Of a stretch of 64,000 bases of DNA, positions 60,201-64,000 are shown in pieces. Source of the stretch: Hofstenia miamia (taxonomy: Eukaryota > Xenacoelomorpha > Acoela); assembly GCA_004352715.1 (NCBI GenBank), contig SCFE01000036.1:700218-764217 (forward strand). Reading direction: 5' to 3'. A model generated the notes under the pieces. It ran no database searches and was not told the DNA's origin. It worked only from the letters and a program-made list of their open reading frames with translations. The translations under genes were made by a program, and so were the position numbers. Numbering within the stretch: position 1 is the first letter of the stretch; the number at the start of each line of letters is the position of its first letter.

Positions 60201-63063
60201 CCTGCAAAAAAATTTTGAAGGACTTTTAAATGCTACCGCTTCTAGAAGCTTAACTCATCTTAGTAACAGTCTGCAATTTACCCATCAGCCCGATCGCTAT
60301 AATTTAGATGTCCTTATACACTTAATAGATTGGGGACACTCTTAACTTGATAGTCGTGATAAAGTTTAATACCATTTAATACCGTGCTGCCCTATAAGAT
60401 TTTCTGTATTATAAAAAAACTGTGATACAAGAGATTACTGGTTTGTTAATCGGCTTCAATCTTATGCTTATAGGTGGTCTCCAAGCAAATGCAAATCTTC
60501 GTCTGGACCCGTTCATCTTGAAATACCACAAGGGGTTCTCTGGCTTCCTTACTTTAAAAATATTATACTACCAACATGGTGATAATCTGTCATAGCCACT
60601 ATATAATTAATTGATTAACTCTAGTGAATTTGGTGAATGCCAACAGTTTATGTCCTGAATATGAATATAAAGCTCAATCTCTGTTTACTAATACTATTCA
60701 TCAACACTATGATAGGCCAAATTTACCAATCCAGAATAGTGAAAACTAAACTGAAGAACGCAGTACCCAGAATTTGAATAGTATATTAGAACCTTTGAAA
60801 TCTCAAATATTAAAAATATCTCATTCAATTGTTTAGAAATACGGATTCACATTTATATGTAAATCCATGTGAATTCTTAATCATATCGATTTTAATTGAT
60901 TTAGATGCCACACTATTAGCAATATCATTAATGAACTTGACTTTTGATATAATCTGCGGTTTTCTATGTTAGAAAGGCTTCTAACATTTCTTAAGATATG
61001 AAACACATTGTGCTCCTCCGTCAGTGTTTGCTACCAATCAACATTAATCGGTGGTCAGATCACTCTGAAATGTTATGACTTTTAGTCAAAATTTTTACAT
61101 CGGATCAGAAACTAGTAAAAACAGTTGATCGCAGGTATATTCATTCAGCAGCGACCCATTTGTGATCAGTTGATGACCTTTTAGTTCGACTATATTTGCG
61201 TATTTAGCCTTACTGCCCCAAATATTGTTTACAGGCTAAATACATTGTTTAACAATTGTTGTCATTAGTATTTTGGAATTTGAGCAATTGAGTATGTCAG
61301 CAATACACCACCACTTTTTGATTCTTCAAATTGATTTTTTGGCTCTATACAATGAATAAACACTACTATTATGCGACCGAGAACTGCCAAAGACGTTTCA
61401 GAAAATACCCATGATGACGTCATTTTGGTATTTTGAAAGAAATTCATTAAATTCAAAATATTTATTTTATAAATTTTGGAAGTTCAAATGAATATAGTTA
61501 ATAGATCTACTTTTGCTATTCAGTTTTTCAAAGTATGTTTCGTGACTAAGATGAGTCCTAGATTTAAATCAATTTTTTAATAGAAATAAAGTAAACAAGA
61601 TAATAGAGATTTTTAACAGATTTTTGAAGCTGGTAGTAATCGCAAAATTGCAAATTTTGAGGAGTTATCGAATAATAGGCATTTTGCAATGAGTGAAGAT
61701 TTTTGACTTTGTAAGTTTTGTACTAGTGAGTGGTTTGCGAAAAATTATCAGAAAAATTACAAAAAATATTTACAATTTATACCGAAATGTATGATCAAAT
61801 CAAACCTCATCCATAGCCTGGATGCAATAATAATAATAAAAACTAATTGTATGTAATCACGATACATCATTTAAAAAATTGTGTACATCGGTGGATATAA
61901 ACGATGGTGGCAGAGTTGAAAATGCTGCGAAATAGTTTACAGAAATCAGAAAGGGTTACTCGTACGCTTGTTCTGCGGGCTTGAATGCGGGTTTCCGTCT
62001 TATTTAATTTCGTAACCAGAGCTTGAAAAGTAAATGCCATTGCGTGCGAAAAGTATATGGTTGACTTGACTCAAAATTCAGTAAAATTTTTTGAAAATGG
62101 AGTACCCCATAGACTTTGAGCTTTGCTTGAGAAGTAGATTAAATTCTTGCGTTTTTTTGCTTAATTTGTTTTTATCAGGCAGTGGAGCAACGGTATTGAT
62201 TAAATTCTTAGATGACGGGATGTACTAATCAGCTTACTTTTCTATTACGTCGTTCCTTCCTACAGTGATTAAGACGTTTATATTTTTGTCGGAGATGGGG
62301 TATTCGTTCACAGTATTAGTGATTGCTTGGAGATCTAGACAGTTTAGTAGATTGCATTTGTGTTTATTTGATTATGTATGTCATAGTCGATTGCATATCA
62401 TATAGCACTAAGATTCCTTTGATGTCGTAACTTTGCTCCGTTTACTTGCTATGAAATCCTCACTACCAAGTGAAATGAGTATAGAAAGTTCGGAGAAACC
62501 GACCGCTGGCGATGAAATAAATTAAGATTACTTTTGTTGTTGTTACCCTAAATTTTTATGGGCTGTATTTCTTTCATTTAGAACAGCTAGGTACTAGGGT
62601 GGGACCAGTCCCATCTAGTCCCAACGGATTTGATAACGATGTATTCCCAATAGTAATGCGATTAAATATCTTGGTAGATCATTTCTAACAACTAATATTT
62701 TATCAAACCAAACAAAAACTATTAATAGCATTTGAACTTCGTGGGCTTAGTTTCTTCAATTATGGTTCCAATCTCATATTGATGACAGTCCTACTGAAAT
62801 TTGAAATTTAGTACTTACTCCTAGGTCCCAGTCCCGAGAAACTGAGATAAATAGATTCAATTGAACAGAATGGTCACCAGACCCCCACTAGGCACAGAGA
62901 TGTCGTATTTTCAAATAAACAACTTTATTAATAATTATTCCTTTAAAAAATTGCATTAGCATAATTTTAAATTTTAGAGCATTGATAATATGAATTCTTA
63001 TCTTAGATGTAGTAAGGTGCTATCGATGAAGCCTTTACATTTACATACTAATTACAATTTTAG
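60201..63063. other. Mostly non-coding stretch
   Basis: A plus-strand frame 60190-60345 (SLTHLSNSLQFTHQPDRYNL) is coding-like and may be another transposon relic; it has no splice sites or known motif. Nothing else was recognised. The exon upstream of 63064, which must end in phase 0, was not found. Confidence 0.35.
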
Positions 63064-63250
63064 ATACAATATAAATGTTACGTATGCAATGATTTCTCAA
63101 ACATTGTGCAAGTGGATTCTGACATTCAAAATAACATCTTCCAAGAAGTTGTCTTTGATGAAGTACACAAAGCTGTACTACCCTGCCCTCTTGTTGATTG
63201 CTTGAACATTGTATGGAACAGAGCATTAATCAATACTCATCAACTGCAAG
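63064..63250 (+). CDS. Internal exon of an unidentified plus-strand gene
   Basis: A 187-nt exon preceded by AATTACAATTTTAG and followed by GTAATT. The frame is open from the first base for 62 codons. It starts IQYKCYVCNDFSNIVQVDSD, then has NNIFQEVVFDEVHK, AVLPCPLVDCLNIVWNRALI and NTHQLQ, leaving one base. Codon use is clearly better than in the flanks and Cys residues are frequent. The leftover G joins AA at the start of the next candidate exon (63840) to make Glu. The longer ATG frame 62990-63205 in another phase is a shadow. No family recognised. Confidence 0.5.
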
Positions 63251-63839
63251 GTAATTAGTTTTTTAATTTAACTAATCTTTTAAAAGATTGTGAAAAAATA
63301 TTGCCTTGTACAGTGCACCATTTCAAATATAATACAGTTTCTGAAAACTTGTCCTTAAAATAAAGGCAAATTGTCAATTCGAAATTTTACATTGTAAGAC
63401 TAGGTATAATTTGCTTATTCGGATTAGATCTAGGAGTACTTATATACAATTGACAAATATCGGAAGGATATTGGTATTTACAAGAATATAAACTAAAAAA
63501 GTTGGTCCATTGAAATCGGAATTATTTTCAAAATTGAACTATGTATTCATTTTTGCAGTATAAATCACATTAACTAGCTTATAAATTGAATAATCTAAAA
63601 ATGGCAACATTTAAGAAAAAATACCACGAAACTATGAGCTATTAAGAAAGGAAGAAGAGAACGCAGTGGGTTAATTTTAGTTGAAAGATGGTTATTAAGT
63701 TAATATAATATAGGACAACTTTTATGGAATGCAAAAATTTCAATCCCATATACATATTAAATGTGTGCGTTGATAAATAAATTACATTTTGTGATAATGG
63801 AGCTCTTTAAAACTACAGAATGACTTAGATAATGTTTAG

Positions 63840-64000
63840 AAAAGTTTCCTGAAGAAATAATCGAGAAGTTTCAAATTATCAACAATCAAGAAAATTATTG
63901 GATTGACAATTATGGCTCATTACATATTACAAAAAATTCTAAAATTGGAGCATATTTTTGTACATATTCCCGACGAAAAAATTATCTTCCTATTACATAC
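63840..64000 (+). CDS. Exon continuing past the window, same gene as 63064
   Basis: After the AG at 63838-63839, two bases and then 53 open codons run to the window end: KFPEEIIEKFQIINNQENYW, then IDNYGSLHITKNSKIGAYFC and a basic end. W..(D)..GSLxI....IGxYxC faintly resembles the E-to-F strand region of an immunoglobulin-like domain, but the spacing is short by about two residues, so this is a suggestion only. Phase agrees with the exon at 63250. The acceptor has a weak pyrimidine tract. Confidence 0.45.

Noticed and set aside
62592-62900. TAGGGTGGGACCAGTCCC and related GTCCC motifs
   Set aside because: Candidate ends align poorly and flanking octamers differ.
1-64000. tRNA, rRNA and CRISPR arrays
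   Set aside because: Scanned by eye for A/B-box-like GGTTCRANNC patterns, rRNA-like GC-rich blocks and regularly spaced direct repeats; none found.

Overview
The window is AT-rich nuclear DNA from an invertebrate-type animal genome. Four things point to this: short coding exons bounded by GT/AG splice sites and separated by introns of up to about 12.6 kb; a dense population of several transposon classes (CR1/L2/jockey-like LINEs, a Penelope-like element, a P-element-like transposase, a TTAA-flanked piggyBac-like element and many non-autonomous hAT-type elements); many (TA)n tracts; and no operons, RNA genes or long open frames. The species cannot be named from the sequence. It is a draft assembly: there is an N run of exactly 1000 bases, three single Ns lying at or near repeat copies, and an exact Tn5 mosaic-end adapter.

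Layout. 1-7.3 kb: non-coding, with two 404-bp hAT-type MITEs and a 391-bp one. 7.4-28.6 kb: a minus-strand gene seen as four exons (28475-28559, 23222-23345, 20022-20197, 7374-7447) whose reading phases join without a break and give about 153 residues of Ser-rich, probably cytoplasmic protein; the family was not recognised. Its 12.6-kb third intron appears to hold a separate plus-strand gene (exons from about 13.9 to 16.5 kb) and two further minus-strand coding fragments. A 1.1-kb hAT-type element with a nested MITE fragment lies in the second intron, and a possible plus-strand first exon lies at 24.9 kb.

31-36.4 kb: repeat-rich. It contains a 119-bp hairpin element, two 5' ends and one 3' end of a TTAA-flanked element with strong GGGGTAC..GTACCCC palindromes, a 30-bp perfect palindrome inside an 8-bp direct repeat, and a GCGTACAC-ended MITE. 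40.9-44.9 kb: a decayed plus-strand LINE whose 3' end and flank are duplicated. 45.9-53 kb: a few weakly supported exons, a 486-bp hAT-type element and a decayed minus-strand coding region. 53.7-57 kb: a Penelope-like GIY-YIG fragment, the assembly gap, then a P-element-like transposase pseudogene. 57.2-60.2 kb: a 697-bp hAT-type element and a minus-strand LINE with a second LINE tail inserted in it. 63-64 kb: two phase-compatible plus-strand exons of an unrecognised gene running off the window.

The gene models are inferred from splice signals, open frames and phase agreement only. No exon was matched to a known family with confidence. The transposon calls rest on recognisable protein motifs or on terminal inverted repeats plus target-site duplications read directly from the sequence.
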